A DNA stretch of 64,000 bases. It comes from Bordetella sp. BOR01 (lineage in GTDB: Bacteria > Pseudomonadota > Gammaproteobacteria > Burkholderiales > Burkholderiaceae_B). Of the stretch, positions 1-9,403 are shown piece after piece. The stretch lies in assembly GCF_019218885.1 (NCBI RefSeq), contig NZ_JAHUWT010000006.1:62001-126000 (forward strand). Direction: 5' to 3'. How positions within the stretch are numbered: the first letter of the stretch is position 1; every line of letters begins with the position of its first letter. The position numbers were made by a program, and so were the translations under genes. The notes below the pieces were generated by a model. It saw only the letters and a program-made list of their open reading frames with translations, did no database searches and was not told the origin of the DNA.

Positions 1-152
1 GGCGCATAGCGATGCGCGGCGGCAGCCGGGCCGCTGGCTTCGATGGTTTCTTCCAGGGTGTTCCAGGCGGCGCAATGCGGGCATTTGCCCTGCCATTTGG
101 GACTGGTGCCGCCGCATTCGGCGCAGACATAGACGGTTCGGGGCTTGGCCAT
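1..152 (-). CDS. radA: DNA repair protein RadA, N-terminal fragment (runs off the left edge)
   Basis: Reading the minus strand from the ATG at 152 gives about 50 residues beginning MAKPRTVYVCAECGG. They contain the CxxC...CxxC zinc finger (CAEC, then CPHC followed by AAWNTLEE) that opens every RadA/Sms protein. RadA is a RecA-like ATPase and branch-migration helicase in recombinational repair. The Walker motifs, KNRFG motif and Lon-like domain lie outside the window. The gene is divergent from the VWA lipoprotein gene, with about 150 bases between them. The match to the start of the family is strong despite the short length. Confidence 0.9.
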   Translation of the reverse strand, partial: MAKPRTVYVCAECGGTSPKWQGKCPHCAAWNTLEETIEASGPAAAAHRYA

Positions 153-305
153 GGCGCAAGTTTACCGGCAATGGCGAGCCCGCCGCGGGCGGCACGCGCC
201 TGGGCGACGCAGATACGTTTTCTTGCAAACCCGCCAGCCGATTTCAACCCCGCCGGACCCGCTGGCGCGTTTAACCGGAACGATCCCCAGACAAGGACCC
301 GAACC

Positions 306-2036
306 ATGAACCCGAAGAATGCCCCGGCCCGCCTGATCTGCACCGCGCTGGCCGCCGCCCTGCTGGCGGCGTGCTCGCCCCCACCGCAGGACGGCCATGC
401 GGACGCCACCAAGGCCGCGCCCATGGCGGGCGCCGCAGCCACGCCACCCGCGCCCGTCCCGCCGGCTGCCGAGGCCCAGGCCAAGGCCGATGCAGGTGCG
501 CCGCTGACACGTCCCGCCCCGGCCATGCGCCCGGAATACGCGCCCCAGGCGTATGTGGCCCAACGCGCCAGCACCCCCAGGCTGCAGGCGCCGGCCGGCT
601 ACTATCCGGCACCGCAGATCGAAGACCGCGAGAATTACGCGCGCTATCGCGACAACCCGGTAGTGGCCGCGCAGGAGCAATCGGTCTCGACATTCGGCGT
701 GGACGTCGACACGGGTTCGTACACCAATGTGCGGCGGCTGCTCAACGAAGGCCGGTTGCCGCCGGCCGATGCCGTTCGGGCAGAAGAGTTCATCAATTAT
801 TTCGATTACGACTACGCCACGCCAGCCTCGCGGGCGCAGCCGTTCAGCATCGCCACCGAGATAGCCGCCGCGCCATGGAACTCCAAGCGGCAGTTGCTGA
901 AGATCGGCATCCAGGGCTACCAGGTAGCGCCGCAGGATATTCCCGCGGCCAACCTGGTTTTCTTGATCGATACCTCGGGCTCGATGGCCGACCGCGACAA
1001 GCTGCCGCTGCTCAAGGGCGCACTGAAGCAACTGGTGGCGAAATTGCGCCCGCAAGACCGCGTGGCCATTGTCACGTATGCCGGCCAGGCGACGATGACG
1101 CTGGACTCGACGCCCGGCGACCAGAAGGCACGCATCAACGCCGCGATCGACGGCCTGAGTGCCGCCGGCTCGACCAATGGCGGCGCCGGCCTGGACCTGG
1201 CGTACGCGCAGGCCGCCAAGGGGTTCGTGAAAGACGGCGTCAATCGCATCTTGCTGGCCAGCGACGGCGATTTCAACGTGGGCGCCACCGATCTCGATGC
1301 GCTGAAAGACAAGATTGCCCGACAACGCCAGAGCGGCATCGCGCTGACCACCCTGGGCGTGGGCGGCGGCAACTTCAACGATGCGCTGGCGATGCAGCTG
1401 GCGGACGTGGGCAACGGCAGCTATCACTATCTGGATGGCCTGCGCGAAGCGCGCAAAGTATTGTCCGGCGAATTGTCGGCCACCCTGCTTACCATCGCCC
1501 GCGACGTGAAGATCCAGGTGGAATTCAACCCCGCCCTGGTGGCCGAGTACCGCTTGATCGGCTATGAAAAACGCGCCCTGGCGCGCGAGGACTTCAACAA
1601 TGACCGCGTCGATGCGGGCGAGATCGGCGCGGGTGCCAATGTGACCGCCCTGTATGAGATCACGCCGGTGGGCGCGGCCGGCACCCGGCTGGATCCGTTG
1701 CGTTATGGCAAGCCCGCGGCTGCCACCGGGCCGGGCGAGGAACTGGCCTTCGTGCGCGTGCGCTACAAATTGCCCGGCGCCACGGACAGCCAGTTGATCG
1801 AGCAGCCCGTGGCGCGCGCCGGGCAGGCCGAGGCGTCGGACGGCATGCGGCGCGCCGCCGCGGCCGCGGCGTTTGCGCAGTGGCTGCGCGGCGGCAAGTA
1901 CCTGGATGGCTATACGCCCGCCCAGATCGCGGCGCTGGCGCGCAGCGCACGCGGCCAGGATCCGCACGGCCTGAACGCCGAGCTGGCCGCCCTGGCCGAG
2001 CTGGCCGCCGACCTGGGCACACCCGCCGTGCCATGA
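306..2036 (+). CDS. YfbK-like von Willebrand factor A lipoprotein
   Basis: The protein has 576 residues, close to E. coli YfbK. The start at 306 is chosen because it gives a lipoprotein signal (LAAC, Cys23) and follows an AAGGA-type ribosome site; the open frame extends further upstream without a signal peptide. After a Pro/Ala-rich linker comes the YfbK N-terminal block (FGVDVDTGSYTNVRR). A VWA domain starts near residue 215 with a complete MIDAS start (DTSGSM), and a C-terminal DUF3520-type region follows. Predicted location is the membrane, facing the periplasm. Its stop overlaps an alternative start of the ECF sigma gene (ATGA), so the three genes 306-3366 probably form one unit. The family's molecular role is not settled. 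Confidence 0.85.
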   Translation: MNPKNAPARLICTALAAALLAACSPPPQDGHADATKAAPMAGAAATPPAPVPPAAEAQAKADAGAPLTRPAPAMRPEYAPQAYVAQRASTPRLQAPAGYYPAPQIEDRENYARYRDNPVVAAQEQSVSTFGVDVDTGSYTNVRRLLNEGRLPPADAVRAEEFINYFDYDYATPASRAQPFSIATEIAAAPWNSKRQLLKIGIQGYQVAPQDIPAANLVFLIDTSGSMADRDKLPLLKGALKQLVAKLRPQDRVAIVTYAGQATMTLDSTPGDQKARINAAIDGLSAAGSTNGGAGLDLAYAQAAKGFVKDGVNRILLASDGDFNVGATDLDALKDKIARQRQSGIALTTLGVGGGNFNDALAMQLADVGNGSYHYLDGLREARKVLSGELSATLLTIARDVKIQVEFNPALVAEYRLIGYEKRALAREDFNNDRVDAGEIGAGANVTALYEITPVGAAGTRLDPLRYGKPAAATGPGEELAFVRVRYKLPGATDSQLIEQPVARAGQAEASDGMRRAAAAAAFAQWLRGGKYLDGYTPAQIAALARSARGQDPHGLNAELAALAELAADLGTPAVP

Positions 2037-2116
2037 ACATGGCGGCCTCGCTTCCGGGTGCCGCGCCGGCACCCGGCGGATGCGCAAGCGCGGCCGAACG
2101 GATACACTCGGCCGCC

Positions 2117-2671
2117 ATGGACATCCCGGGCGCCGACGACGAAACCCTGATGCAGGCCTATGGCGCCGGCAACCTGGCGGCGTTCGATGCGCTGTATGCG
2201 CGCCATCGCGCCGGACTGTATCGCTACATTCTGCGCAGCACCCGCAACCCGCACCAGGCCGACGACATTTTCCAGGAAACCTGGAGCCGCGTGATCGATG
2301 CCCGCGCACGCTGGCAGCCGCGCGCCAGATTCACCACCTGGCTGCTGCGGATCGCGCATAATCTGGTCATCGATACCTACCGGCGCCAGCCCTCGCAGGC
2401 CGGCCCGCAGGAAACCGAAGCCGCACTGGCCACCCTGGCGGCAGCCGAGCACGAGCAACCCGAACAGCAGTTGTCGGATTTCCAGACTCGCCGGCGCCTG
2501 CAGCTTGCCATCGAACGGCTGCCCGACGAGCAGCGCCATGCCATACTGCTGCGGCTGGAACACGATCTGAGCCTGGAAGAAATTGCCGACGTGACCGGCG
2601 CACCGCGTGAAACCGTGAAATCGCGCCTGCGCTATGCCACGCAGCGCATCCGCGAGGAATTAGGCGCATGA
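2117..2671 (+). CDS. ECF-type RNA polymerase sigma factor
   Basis: The protein has 184 residues. Region 2 (ALYARHRAGLYRYILR, then DDIFQETWSRV and FTTWLLRIAHN) and region 4 (LPDEQRHAILLR, then SLEEIADVTGAPRETVKSR) are both complete, which is the two-domain form of an extracytoplasmic-function sigma factor. I chose the ATG at 2117 because it gives the normal compact N terminus. An in-frame ATG at 2033 overlaps the upstream stop codon and would add 28 residues. The gene overlaps its downstream neighbour by four bases (ATGA), the usual arrangement of a sigma factor with its membrane anti-sigma. Target promoters cannot be inferred here. Confidence 0.88.
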   Translation: MDIPGADDETLMQAYGAGNLAAFDALYARHRAGLYRYILRSTRNPHQADDIFQETWSRVIDARARWQPRARFTTWLLRIAHNLVIDTYRRQPSQAGPQETEAALATLAAAEHEQPEQQLSDFQTRRRLQLAIERLPDEQRHAILLRLEHDLSLEEIADVTGAPRETVKSRLRYATQRIREELGA

Positions 2672-3366
2672 CGGCCCACCCCCGACCCCCGCACGACGAA
2701 GACGACGACCTGGACCTGCGGGCCCTGTATCGCACACTGCCCCGCACCGAGCCCAGCCCGAGCCTGGACGCGGCGGTGCACGAGGCGGCCGCGCGCGCGG
2801 TGGCGGCCGACCGCCGCGTGCAGCGCCAGCGCCGGCTGTGGCACCCTGGCTGGGGCGTAGCGGCGTCGATCGTGCTGACTGCGTGCCTGTTCTTGCTGAC
2901 CGACTTCCAGGATCCCGACATGGCTGGCCTGGCCGACGCCCCCCCAGTCGATGCCGAACTGGCCAGCCCGCCCCAGGCCATGCCGCCGCCCGCGGCGGCG
3001 CCGGAGCGGCCCGAGGCGCCAGCCGCGCTGCGCCGCTACTCACCTGCGCCCGCGGCTACACCTGCGCCGGCGCGGCAAGCCCGACCCGCCGCGCCGGCTG
3101 AATCAGAGTCAGCCGAATCGGCAACCGCCCAGCCGCCCCGCGCGCAGCAATACAGCGGCCAGCCGGATAGCGCGGGCGGCAAGACATCGGCCGGCCAGCC
3201 GGCCGTCGAACCCAACGAACCCGACGCGCGCATCGTGCACATTCGCGAGCTGCTGCAGGACGGTCGGCGCGACGCGGCCTTGCAAGCCCTGCACGACTTG
3301 CGGCGCGATGCCCCCGACCTGGCCCTGCCGCCCGACCTGCAGGCCCTGCTGCCAGTCGCTCGCTAG
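2668..3366 (+). CDS. Putative anti-sigma factor / single-pass membrane protein
   Basis: The protein has 232 residues and is translationally coupled to the ECF sigma gene (ATGA overlap). The acidic N-terminal about 55 residues would be cytoplasmic. A single membrane helix follows (GWGVAASIVLTACLFLLTDF, about residues 65-84). The periplasmic part is a long Pro/Ala/Glu-rich linker ending in a short helical domain (IRELLQDGRRDAALQALHDL). No zinc anti-sigma (HxxxCxxC) motif is visible, so this is not a ZAS-type anti-sigma. Position and topology suggest it holds the sigma factor at the membrane, but this is inference from context. Confidence 0.6.
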   Translation: MTAHPRPPHDEDDDLDLRALYRTLPRTEPSPSLDAAVHEAAARAVAADRRVQRQRRLWHPGWGVAASIVLTACLFLLTDFQDPDMAGLADAPPVDAELASPPQAMPPPAAAPERPEAPAALRRYSPAPAATPAPARQARPAAPAESESAESATAQPPRAQQYSGQPDSAGGKTSAGQPAVEPNEPDARIVHIRELLQDGRRDAALQALHDLRRDAPDLALPPDLQALLPVAR

Positions 3367-3432
3367 GCATCGGCCCATATACCTGAACCGCCTCAGGCTT
3401 CTGTACTTCTCCTACCGCCTTTATTGCCCCAC

Positions 3433-4230
3433 ATGGACATCCTGACCAATCGATTCAAGCAAGCCCTGCGTGCGCGGCATCCCCAGATCGGCCTGTGGGT
3501 CGGGCTGGCCAACGCGTATACCGCCGAGATCTGTGCCGGTGCCGGCTTCGACTGGCTGGTGATCGATGGCGAGCATTCGCCCAATACCTTGCAGACGACG
3601 CTCGCCCAGTTGCAGGCCGTGGCGGCGTATCCGGCCGTGCCGGTGGTGCGGCCGGCCTGGAACGACCCGGTGGAGATCAAGCGCATCCTGGACGCGGGCG
3701 CGCAGACCGTGCTGGTGCCGATGGTGCAGTCGGCCGCCGAGGCCGCCGCCGCGGTGGCGGCCGTACGTTACCCGCCACAAGGCATACGCGGCGTGGGCAG
3801 CGCCCTGGCGCGCGCGGCGCGCTGGAACCGCATTCCGGACTACCTGGCGCGCGCCAATGACGAAATGTGCGTGCTGGTGCAGATCGAGACGCCGCAGGGC
3901 CTGGAGGCCCTGGAAGATATTGCCGCGGTGGACGGCGTGGATGGTGTCTTCATCGGACCGGCCGACCTGTCGGCCAGCCTGGGCTACCTGACCCGGCCCG
4001 ATCACCCCGATATGCTGCGCACGCTGGACGACGCCATCGCACGCATTGCGCGTACGGGCAAGGCACCCGGCATTTTGCACGGCCATCCGGATCTGGCGCG
4101 CCGCTTCTTGCAGGCCGGCGCGCTGTTCGTGGCGGTGGGCGCGGACGCCAGCGTGCTGGCGCGCGCCACCGAGCAACTGGCCGCGCAGTTCAAGAACCAG
4201 CAGCCCGCGCCAGGCACCGGCCCCTACTAG
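3433..4230 (+). CDS. HpcH/HpaI-family class II aldolase
   Basis: The protein has 265 residues, the usual size of HpaI/RhmA-type pyruvate aldolases. These are metal-dependent TIM barrels that cleave 2-keto-3-deoxy or 4-hydroxy-2-oxo acids to pyruvate plus an aldehyde. Visible motifs are [41 protein letters not shown] with the metal-binding Glu, and [13 protein letters not shown] with the metal-binding Asp. The ATG at 3433 is preferred to an upstream TTG at 3424. It converges on the SDR gene, with 13 bases between the stops. The true substrate cannot be told from sequence; 4-hydroxy-2-oxoheptanedioate and 2-keto-3-deoxyrhamnonate are family examples. Confidence 0.88.
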   Translation: MDILTNRFKQALRARHPQIGLWVGLANAYTAEICAGAGFDWLVIDGEHSPNTLQTTLAQLQAVAAYPAVPVVRPAWNDPVEIKRILDAGAQTVLVPMVQSAAEAAAAVAAVRYPPQGIRGVGSALARAARWNRIPDYLARANDEMCVLVQIETPQGLEALEDIAAVDGVDGVFIGPADLSASLGYLTRPDHPDMLRTLDDAIARIARTGKAPGILHGHPDLARRFLQAGALFVAVGADASVLARATEQLAAQFKNQQPAPGTGPY

Positions 4231-4243
4231 GCGGGCAGTTGCC

Positions 4244-4960
4244 TCAACGGCCAGCCAGGCTGCCGCCGCCGTCCACGCCCAGCACCTGGCCGGTGATGAA
4301 GCCGGCATCGTCGGACAGCAGGAAGGCGATGGCGGCCGCGACTTCGGCCGGCGTTCCCAGGCGTTTCATGGGGATGGAGGCCAATGCGCGTTTCTCGCCG
4401 TCGCTGCCGGCCGGCTGGGCCACGCGGAACAGCTCGGTTTCGATCGGGCCAGGCGCCACCGCATTGACCGTGACGCCGTATTCGGCCAGTTCGAGTGCCC
4501 ACGTGCGGGTGCAGCCGATGAGTGCGCTTTTGGCGGCCGAATAGCTGGTGCGTTCGTGTCCGCCATGGATGACGCGGCTGGACACGTTGACGATGCGCCC
4601 GGTGCGCCGCACCTTCATCGATTCGACGAAGGCCTGCGTTACCTGCACCGCCACGCGCACGTTCAGGTCCATGACGTTGTAAAGCGAGGCCAGGTCGATT
4701 TCGCCCAGTGGCTGGGGCCGCACGACGCCGACATTGTTGACGATGGCGTCGACCGGGAATTTGTCGCGTATTTCGCGCAGAACCTCTTCGGTACGGCCCG
4801 CATCGGCCAGGTCGCAGGCATACAGGTAGCCCGGAAAATCGATGTGATCGGTGTTGCGAGCAATGCCCACGACATGACAGCCGAGGTCGGTCAACCGCTG
4901 GGTCAGGGCCCAACCGATGCCCTTGGTGGCGCCCGTTACCAGCACGCATTTGTCTTTCAT
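4244..4960 (-). CDS. Short-chain dehydrogenase/reductase (SDR)
   Basis: The protein has 238 residues and is a classical SDR. It has the nucleotide-binding TGATKGIG near residue 9, NNVG after strand 4, the catalytic Ser (IVNVSSRV) and an intact YxxxK (TSYSAAKSAL), and it ends with the GQVLGVDGGGS signature. Absence of an acidic residue right after strand 2 (VVGIARN) hints at NADP(H). It lies 22 bases downstream of alr on the same strand, so the two may be co-transcribed. It faces the aldolase gene. The substrate is unknown; a beta-hydroxyacyl or sugar alcohol is possible. Confidence 0.85.
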   Translation of the reverse strand: MKDKCVLVTGATKGIGWALTQRLTDLGCHVVGIARNTDHIDFPGYLYACDLADAGRTEEVLREIRDKFPVDAIVNNVGVVRPQPLGEIDLASLYNVMDLNVRVAVQVTQAFVESMKVRRTGRIVNVSSRVIHGGHERTSYSAAKSALIGCTRTWALELAEYGVTVNAVAPGPIETELFRVAQPAGSDGEKRALASIPMKRLGTPAEVAAAIAFLLSDDAGFITGQVLGVDGGGSLAGR

Positions 4961-4982
4961 GGGAATCCTCGCTAAAGAATGA

Positions 4983-6113
4983 TCAGGGGTCGCGCTTGAC
5001 CGGCACCCGAGGTGCCAGGGCGCACAACAATTCGTAGCCGATGGTGCCGGCGGCGGTGGCGACTTCGTCGACCGACGGGCCGTCCTGGCCCCACAGCGAC
5101 ACAGGTGTGCCGATGCCCGCGGCCGGGACGGGATCGAGGTCGACCATGAGCATGTCCATGGATACGCGCCCCACGAGGCGGGTGCGAACGCCGCCCACCG
5201 TGACCGGCGTGCCGGTACCCGCATGGCGCGGATAGCCATCGGCATAGCCACAGGCCACCACGCCGACCCGCATGGGGCGTTCGGCGCGGAATGTGGCGCC
5301 ATACCCGACATCGGCGCCGGCGGGCAGGTCTTGCACGCCGATGATCTGCGAACGCAGCGACATGGCCGACCGCAGGCCGAACGTTGCGGCTTCGGCATCG
5401 GAGAACGGCGAGGCGCCGTACAGGCAGATGCCGGGACGCACCCAGTGTGCCTGCGCGCCATGCGCCACGGCGATCTGCGGATAGCGCAGCGTGGCTGCCG
5501 AATTGCAGACGCTGATCGGGCCGTCGCCCAGGGCCTGCGTGACGTTTTGGAATATCTGCATCTGGCCAGCCACCCCCTGCGTGCCATCGGCACACGCGAA
5601 GTGCGTCATCTTGCCGATGGCGCCCACTACCCCCTGTTCGCGCAATTGCAGGGCACGCGCGTGCGCGCTGCCATAGGCATCGGCGCTGAAACCCAGGCGG
5701 TTCATGCCGCTATTGAGCTTGAGCATGATGTCGACACGCCGCGACAGCCTGGCGTGCGCCAGCATGTCGAGCTGTTCGCGCGTGTGCACGGTGGCGCAGA
5801 GATGGTAGCGATCGACCAGGTCGAGATCGGCCGGCTGGAAGAAACCTTCGAGCAGCAGGATGGGGCCGCCCCAACCGGCCTCGCGGCAACGCACTGCTTC
5901 GGCCAGATCGAGCATGGCCAGGCCCTGCGCGGCCGAGAAACCCGCCACGGCGGCTTCGATGCCATGGCCGTAGGCATTGGCCTTGATGACGGCCCAGATG
6001 GACGGTGTCCTGCCCGAGGCCGCCTGCGCGGCCTGGTCGAGGTGGCGCCGCACCACATCCAGGTTGTGGCCAAGCGCGGCAAGCGAAATGGAAGCGTGAA
6101 TGGGGCGGGGCAT
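4983..6113 (-). CDS. alr: Alanine racemase
   Basis: The protein has 376 residues. It is a fold-type III PLP enzyme that interconverts L- and D-alanine for peptidoglycan (or for D-alanine catabolism if it is the DadX form). PLP lysine is Lys44 in [11 protein letters not shown]. The other signatures are [19 protein letters not shown] and the second-domain active-site Tyr in [12 protein letters not shown]. The ATG at 6113 gives the canonical start ([14 protein letters not shown]); the frame stays open upstream but has no family similarity there. It is divergent from hpnC across about 125 bases. Confidence 0.93.
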   Translation of the reverse strand: MPRPIHASISLAALGHNLDVVRRHLDQAAQAASGRTPSIWAVIKANAYGHGIEAAVAGFSAAQGLAMLDLAEAVRCREAGWGGPILLLEGFFQPADLDLVDRYHLCATVHTREQLDMLAHARLSRRVDIMLKLNSGMNRLGFSADAYGSAHARALQLREQGVVGAIGKMTHFACADGTQGVAGQMQIFQNVTQALGDGPISVCNSAATLRYPQIAVAHGAQAHWVRPGICLYGASPFSDAEAATFGLRSAMSLRSQIIGVQDLPAGADVGYGATFRAERPMRVGVVACGYADGYPRHAGTGTPVTVGGVRTRLVGRVSMDMLMVDLDPVPAAGIGTPVSLWGQDGPSVDEVATAAGTIGYELLCALAPRVPVKRDP

Positions 6114-6239
6114 GAGAGCGAATCCTGTGGCGCCTAGTCTAACTGATCTGCCATGATGGCCGCCATGCCGCAGCGCAGGGCGGAAAAGGGCCATTAAAAT
6201 ACCGGCACGGCGGCCATGGGGCTGCTACCTGCATGATCT

Positions 6240-7064
6240 ATGGCTGTCGACCACTACGAGAACTTCCCGGTTGCCTCGCTGCTGCTGCCTCGCCGGTTGC
6301 GCGAACCGGTAACCGATATCTACCGCTACGCGCGCGCGGCCGATGACCTTGCCGACGAGGGCGATGCCAGCGATGCCCAGCGCCTGGCCAGCCTGGCCGC
6401 GTTTCGCGCCGAATTGCACCGCATCGGCGCCGAGCCTGGCAGCGTGCCGGCGGCCGCGCCCGAGCTGGCCGGCATATTCACGCCGCTGGCGCGCACCATC
6501 GCGCGCCACCAGTTGCCCATTACCCCGTTCTTCGACCTGCTGTCGGCCTTCGAGCAAGACGTCACGGTCAAGCGCTACGACGACTACGCCACGCTGCTGG
6601 ACTACTGCTCTCGTTCGGCCAACCCGGTGGGCCGCCTGATGCTGCATCTTTACGATGCCGCCACGCCCGACAACCTGGTGCAGTCCGATGCCATCTGCAG
6701 CGGACTGCAGCTCGTCAATTTCTGGCAGGACGTGCGGGTAGACTGGCGCAAGCAACGCATCTACCTGCCTCGCGCCGACATGCAGCACCATGGCGTCAGC
6801 GAAGACGACCTGGCCGCCTGCCGGCTGACCCCCGCATGGCGCGCGCTGATGGCCTTCCAGATCGAGCGCACACGGGCACTGCTACACTCTGGCGCTCCAC
6901 TGGCGCGTCGCCTGCCCGGCCGTATCGGCCTGGAATTGCGCCTGGTGGTGCAAGGCGGGCTACGCATCCTGGAACGCATCGAGCGCGGTGGCTACGACGT
7001 GTTCATGAACCGCCCCGTACTGGGCGCGCGCGACTGGGCCGTCATGCTGTGGCGAACTGTATAG
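6240..7064 (+). CDS. hpnC: Squalene synthase subunit HpnC (hydroxysqualene synthase)
   Basis: The protein has 274 residues of the squalene/phytoene synthase family. It has both Asp-rich motifs: DDLADEGD near residue 37 and FWQDVRVDWRKQRIYLP near residue 160. In hopanoid gene sets HpnC converts presqualene diphosphate to hydroxysqualene, HpnD makes presqualene diphosphate from two farnesyl diphosphates, and HpnE reduces hydroxysqualene to squalene. The genes here run in the order C, D, E, which makes the family assignment firm. The ATG at 6240 gives the typical start (VDHYENFPVASLLLP). Confidence 0.9.
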   Translation: MAVDHYENFPVASLLLPRRLREPVTDIYRYARAADDLADEGDASDAQRLASLAAFRAELHRIGAEPGSVPAAAPELAGIFTPLARTIARHQLPITPFFDLLSAFEQDVTVKRYDDYATLLDYCSRSANPVGRLMLHLYDAATPDNLVQSDAICSGLQLVNFWQDVRVDWRKQRIYLPRADMQHHGVSEDDLAACRLTPAWRALMAFQIERTRALLHSGAPLARRLPGRIGLELRLVVQGGLRILERIERGGYDVFMNRPVLGARDWAVMLWRTV

Positions 7065-7067
7065 GCC

Positions 7068-7106
7068 CCACCCGGCGCGCTGCGCGCGTCCCCCTCAAGG
7101 GGGCGG
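7068..7106. repeat. Dispersed intergenic hairpin repeat, copy 1
   Basis: Between hpnC and hpnD lies a GC-rich element with a GCGCGCTGCGCGC segment, followed by a perfect hairpin CCCCC-TCAA-GGGGG (7090-7103). A related element (GCGCTGCGCGC...CTCAAGGGGG) occurs at 19217-19253. Similar intergenic elements are, to my knowledge, common in Bordetella and Achromobacter genomes. It could act as a transcript-processing or attenuation hairpin inside the hpn operon. Confidence 0.6.
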
Positions 7107-7211
7107 CACCGACGGACCGGCAGAGCCGGATCCGTGGCGTCCCCGCTTGCGGAGCGCTGTCGTAACGCGTGGCGTGGCGCGCTGGAAAACTGATGGGATA
7201 CTCACTGATTT

Positions 7212-8075
7212 ATGACGCCTGACGATTACTGCCAGGAAAAGGCCGCCAAAAGCGGTTCCAGTTTTTATTATTCGTTCCTGTTCCTGCCACCCGACCGCCG
7301 CCGCGCCATTACCGCGCTGTATGCGTTCTGCCGCGAAGTGGACGACGTGGTCGACGAATGTTCCGATCCGTCCGTGGCGCGCATCAAGCTGGCCTGGTGG
7401 CGCACCCAGGTCGACCAGTTGTTTGCCGGCCATGCCGAACACCCGGTGACGCGCGCGCTGCAGCCTCATCTGCAGACCTGCGGCATTGCGCGCGAACGCA
7501 TGCTGGCGGTGATCGACGGCATGGAAATGGACCTGGACCAGAATCGCTACCTGGATTGGCCGGGGCTGCGCAAATACTGTTGGCACGCCGCCGGCGTAGT
7601 GGGCGAACTGTCGGCCGGCGTATTCGGCTACAACGACCCGCGCACGCTGGAATACGCCGGCAAACTGGGGCTGGCCTTCCAGCTGACCAACATCATCCGC
7701 GACGTGGGCGACGACGCGCGGCGCGGCCGCATCTACCTGCCCGTGAACGAATTGCAGCAGTTCGACGTCAAGGCTGCCGAGATCCTGAACGGCACGTATT
7801 CGGATCGCTTCGCCGCGCTGATGCAGTTCCAGGCCGAACGCGCGCGCCAGTTGTACCGCGAAGCCATGGCCAGCCTGCCCGAGACCGACCGGCGCGCGCA
7901 GCGCCCAGGCCTGATGATGGCGGCCATCTATCACGCGCTGCTCGATGAGATCGAGCGCGACAACTGGCAGGTGCTGCACCAGCGCATTTCGCTGACCCCT
8001 TTGCGCAAGCTGTGGCTGGCCTGGAAAACCTGGGTGGGCGGCGGGCGCGGCCTGGTACGCCGCCTGGCCCGATGA
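7212..8075 (+). CDS. hpnD: Presqualene diphosphate synthase HpnD
   Basis: The protein has 287 residues of the squalene/phytoene synthase family. It has the substrate-binding motif YAFCREVDDVVDE near residue 36 and the second motif NIIRDVGDDARRGRIYLP near residue 165, with GNAT-free standard length. It condenses two farnesyl diphosphates to presqualene diphosphate. It is separated from hpnC by 147 bases that hold a hairpin repeat, and overlaps hpnE by four bases. The start at 7212 matches the family (MTPDDYCQEKAAKSGSSFYY). Confidence 0.93.
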   Translation: MTPDDYCQEKAAKSGSSFYYSFLFLPPDRRRAITALYAFCREVDDVVDECSDPSVARIKLAWWRTQVDQLFAGHAEHPVTRALQPHLQTCGIARERMLAVIDGMEMDLDQNRYLDWPGLRKYCWHAAGVVGELSAGVFGYNDPRTLEYAGKLGLAFQLTNIIRDVGDDARRGRIYLPVNELQQFDVKAAEILNGTYSDRFAALMQFQAERARQLYREAMASLPETDRRAQRPGLMMAAIYHALLDEIERDNWQVLHQRISLTPLRKLWLAWKTWVGGGRGLVRRLAR

Positions 8076-9388
8076 AGGTCGCGATCATCGGTGCCGGCTG
8101 GGCAGGCCTGGCGGCCTGCGCGGCGCTGCGCGAAGCAGGCGCGCAAGTCACGGTGTTCGAAGCCGGCCGTACCCCGGGCGGCCGCGCCCGGCGCGTCGTG
8201 CATCCCGAATTCGGCGCCCAGCTCGACAATGGCCAGCACATCATGCTGGGTGCCTACGACCAGACCCTGGCGCTGATGCGCCGTGTGGGCCGCAATCCGG
8301 CCGCGCTGCTGATGCGGCGGTCGTTGCGGCTGGCCAGCCTGGACGGGCAGTTCCGCCTGTCGGCCCCGCCCTTGCCGGCCCCCTGGCACGCCGCGGCCGC
8401 GCTGATCGCCGCGCGCGGGCTGTCGTGGCGCGACCGCCTGGACGCCTTGCGGCTGATGCGCGGGCTGAAGAAAATGGCGTGGCAACCGCCGCGCGACTGG
8501 ACGGTATCGCAGTTGCTGGCCCACTATCGCCAGCCGGACATCCTGGCCCGCCTGATCTGGGATCCCCTGTGCCTGGCGGCGCTGAATACCCCGCCCGCCG
8601 AAGCCAGCGCGGTCCTGTATGCGCGCATTTTGCGCGACAGCCTGGCCGGCCGCCGCCATGACAGCGACTTGCTGCTGCCCTGCGTCGACCTGTCGGCGCT
8701 GTGGCCTGACGCCGTGGCCCTGCAGGCCACCATGCGCTACGGTGCCACCGTGCGGCAACTGGCGCCGTCGTCACGTGGAGTGGATGTCAATCGTGAACGC
8801 TTCGACGCGGCCGTGCTGGCGGTGCCGCCCTCGGTGGCCGCGCGCCTGCTGGGCACGGCCCTGCGCGAAGCCGGCACGCCTGGCTTGCTCAGGGCCTTGC
8901 AGGCCTTCGACTACGAACCCATCGGCACCTTGAACCTGCGCCTGGAGGCTGCGTGGCCCCTGCCCGAGCCCATGATGCTGCTGCGCGAAGACGCCGCCCG
9001 CGGTCATGTGGGCCAATGGGTATTCGACCGTTCGCGCCTGACTGGCCGCGGCCCGGGCGCCGAGCTGGCCGTCGTGACCAGTGCCGCGCGCAGCCTGGCC
9101 GAAACCGACCGCGCCACCGCCATGGCCGCCCTGACGGCCCAGGTGGCCGAACAGGCTGCCCGCCACCCGGCGCGGCTGGCGCCCATGCCGGCCGTGCAGG
9201 CCGCCGAACTGTTCATCGAGAAACGCGCCACATTCGCCGCCGTGCCCGGCTTGGTGCGGCCCCTGAACACGACGCCGTGGCCTACCCTGGCGCTGGCCGG
9301 CGACTGGACCGACACCGGCTACCCAGGCGTGCTGGAAGGCGCCGTGCGCAGCGGCCTGCAGGCTGCGCGCGTCTTGCTGGCACGCTAG
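8072..9388 (+). CDS. hpnE: Squalene-associated FAD-dependent desaturase HpnE
   Basis: The protein has 438 residues. The N terminus is an FAD-binding Rossmann motif (VAIIGAGWAGLAACAALREAG), followed by GGRARR and a C-terminal FAD motif (LALAGDWTDTGYPGVLEGAV), the layout of carotenoid/squalene oxidoreductases. HpnE reduces hydroxysqualene to squalene. The ATG at 8072 overlaps the hpnD stop (ATGA), so the pair is translationally coupled. Squalene-hopene cyclase and later hopanoid genes are not in the window, so the end product made by this organism is not shown here. Confidence 0.92.
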   Translation: MKVAIIGAGWAGLAACAALREAGAQVTVFEAGRTPGGRARRVVHPEFGAQLDNGQHIMLGAYDQTLALMRRVGRNPAALLMRRSLRLASLDGQFRLSAPPLPAPWHAAAALIAARGLSWRDRLDALRLMRGLKKMAWQPPRDWTVSQLLAHYRQPDILARLIWDPLCLAALNTPPAEASAVLYARILRDSLAGRRHDSDLLLPCVDLSALWPDAVALQATMRYGATVRQLAPSSRGVDVNRERFDAAVLAVPPSVAARLLGTALREAGTPGLLRALQAFDYEPIGTLNLRLEAAWPLPEPMMLLREDAARGHVGQWVFDRSRLTGRGPGAELAVVTSAARSLAETDRATAMAALTAQVAEQAARHPARLAPMPAVQAAELFIEKRATFAAVPGLVRPLNTTPWPTLALAGDWTDTGYPGVLEGAVRSGLQAARVLLAR

Positions 9389-9403
9389 GCCTGCAATGAC
9401 GCT

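Noticed and set aside
162-2309. A 715-codon minus-strand frame opposite the VWA gene
   Set aside because: Low-complexity Arg/Gly/His-rich translation typical of an antisense shadow; the plus-strand gene has clear domains.
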